Shown piece after piece: positions 62,913 to 64,000 of a stretch of DNA of 64,000 nt. Numbering within the stretch: position 1 is the stretch's first letter; every line of letters starts with the position of its first letter. The position numbers were made by a program, and so were the translations under genes. The notes beneath the pieces are model-generated. The model was not told the origin of the DNA. It saw only the letters and a program-made list of their open reading frames with translations, and made no database searches. Source of the DNA: Strigamia acuminata (lineage: Eukaryota; Arthropoda; Chilopoda; Geophilomorpha; Linotaeniidae); contig OX442322.1 of assembly GCA_949358305.1 (NCBI GenBank), positions 6,882,001-6,946,000 on the forward strand, given 5' to 3'.

Positions 62913-64000
62913 GTATCCCTCGATCGTGTACTCGACATCCTTCTGTCCAGTTGGTCTGATTTTTTCTGATTTTTTCCGTTTTCTTCCAAACTAGTGCCGG
63001 AATATCTGGAACTGGATTCACAAGTCCTTGTCCGGGTTGTGGCAAATTGTTTGGAAGTTCTACTGCTGGCAAATTACGTTGCAACTTCTCGTCTGGCAGT
63101 CTAAATTTCAATTTAACTGGAGGCAATTTCAGTTCTGGATCTTCCTTCTTCTTAACTGGCACTGGCGGGGGTAGCGGCGGCCTCACGTCTTCATCAGAAT
63201 AATATTGGCGATCGTTGTCATTGTCCAAGTTGTCGTCTAAACTATCGATGTAAGTCGTGTATTTTTCTGGTAGGCCCAGCACGCCTTCAACTCCGCGCCT
63301 GCTCTCTACGAATTTTACGTCGCTGGTTTCGATAACCTTCGAAAATTCCGGCAGCCATACTCGATATCCTTTCGTGATTTTCAAATATCCGAGCATAATG
63401 CCATGTAAACTCTTATTGTCGATTTTGCCATCTCGTATTCTTTTCTGCACAAAGCAGAGACTTCCGAATTTTCTCAGGTGACGTAAAAATGGTTTCCGAC
63501 CATAGTAAAGCTCCATCGGCGTCTTCTCCGACTTGAGCTTTGCGATTCTGTTTCTTAAATAGTTGAACGTTAGAATAGCTTCGCCCCAAAAACGATGTTC
63601 TAGACCGGCATCGTAAACGAGCGCACGCATGCCGTTTGCTAACGTCTGGTTCAGTCTCTCGGAAACGCCGTTCTGGGCGGGCGTGTACGCATTCGTCCTC
63701 TCATGGGCGATTCCTTGCTCTTCAAGGTACTGTCCGAACTTGTTGGAGCAAAACTCCATACCATTATCCGTGCGAATGGCTAAAATTGATTTTTCCAACA
63801 GTCTCTCTATCCGTTTCGCATGTTTTTGAAAAATCTCAAATACTTCGTCCTTCTTCTTCATTAAGTAGACTGTCGAATAACGAGAGAAGTCGTTCGTAAT
63901 AGTTAAGAAGTATTTGTTTCCCGAGAGCTTTGGTGTGCTAAATGCTCCACACACATCCATATGCAACAACTGTAGTGGTTCTGTTGATCTAATCCCTGGT
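62913..64000 (-). pseudogene. pol: Cop3 integrase, open at window edge
   Basis: Minus-strand Copia integrase core with catalytic D (LLHMDVCG), D (RTDNGMEF) and E (NGVSERLN), then the C-terminal region (LHGIMLGYLKITKGYRVW) and a Pro/Lys-rich linker. The frame is open to the right edge, so the gag, protease and 5' LTR lie outside. Near 62950 the coding signal changes frame, and the frame that then leads to the Gyp4 junction is the one that continues at 45638. Confidence 0.9.

Larger units (their letters stand above)
29217..64000 (-). mobile_element. Cop3: Copia element hosting Gyp3 and Gyp4, right end outside window
   Basis: Three minus-strand pieces belong together: 62913-64000 (integrase), 45397-45638 (linker) and 29217-31006 (RT, RNase H, 3' LTR). 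Removing Gyp3 and one ATCC copy joins the second and third pieces in frame within the conserved region before RT. Removing Gyp4 and one GTATC copy joins the first and second in one reading frame. Two frameshifts (near 62950 and 29790) show that it is inactive and older than its guests. Confidence 0.88.

Overview
This window is a metazoan (probably arthropod-like) repeat island made almost entirely of LTR retrotransposons; I recognise no host gene, rRNA, tRNA gene or CRISPR array. The animal assignment rests on the primer-binding sites: four Copia elements carry TGGTAGCAGAGGATG-type sites that are complementary to the 3' end of animal initiator tRNA-Met, not the plant or fungal form. Species cannot be named from sequence alone.

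Layout, with names used throughout. Gyp1 (minus, 1 to about 12822, left end outside the window) is a Ty3/gypsy-type element with gag, pol and a large unknown third ORF that is still open at base 1. Cop1 (plus, 13156-19631) is a near-complete Copia element with 807-bp LTRs, inserted with target duplication CAACT into an older Copia relic (12835-13155 plus 19637-20011). From 20012 to 29216 lies a patchwork: an LTR-like piece, a Copia integrase relic (20237-20921), an LTR and 3' end of a Cop2-family element (20922-21660), a truncated gypsy element Gyp2 (21661 to about 26700), a Cop2-family RT relic (26745-27668), and the 5' LTR plus leader of a plus-strand Copia-like element, CopX (27681-29216).

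From 29217 to beyond 64000 one minus-strand Copia element, Cop3, hosts everything else. It is split by two gypsy elements: Gyp3 (minus, 31007-45396, 1752-bp LTRs, target duplication ATCC) and Gyp4 (plus, 45639-62912, 265-bp LTRs, target duplication GTATC). Gyp4 is itself split by two minus-strand Copia elements: Cop2a (48179-55547, 526-bp LTRs, near-matching duplication TCTTT/CCTTT) and Cop4 (56931-61194, about 466-bp LTRs, duplication AGTCC). The order of insertion is therefore readable: Cop3 first, then Gyp3 and Gyp4, then Cop2a and Cop4 into Gyp4.

The most interesting biology is in Gyp1 and Gyp3. Both place pol in the -1 frame relative to gag, and both have a textbook A AAA AAC slippery heptamer in the gag frame with a potential stem-loop 6-8 nt downstream. 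Both also carry a third ORF between pol and the 3' LTR, where retrovirus-like elements have env. Neither third ORF looks like an envelope protein: the Gyp1 one is Arg/Ser-rich and the Gyp3 one has a basic Ser-rich N terminus plus cysteine clusters that look zinc-binding, with a splice-acceptor-like sequence directly touching its ATG. Gyp3 appears intact (gag, pol and ORF3 all open, LTRs that look identical by eye) and may be recently active. Other Copia and gypsy copies carry stop codons, frameshifts or deletions, described per feature.
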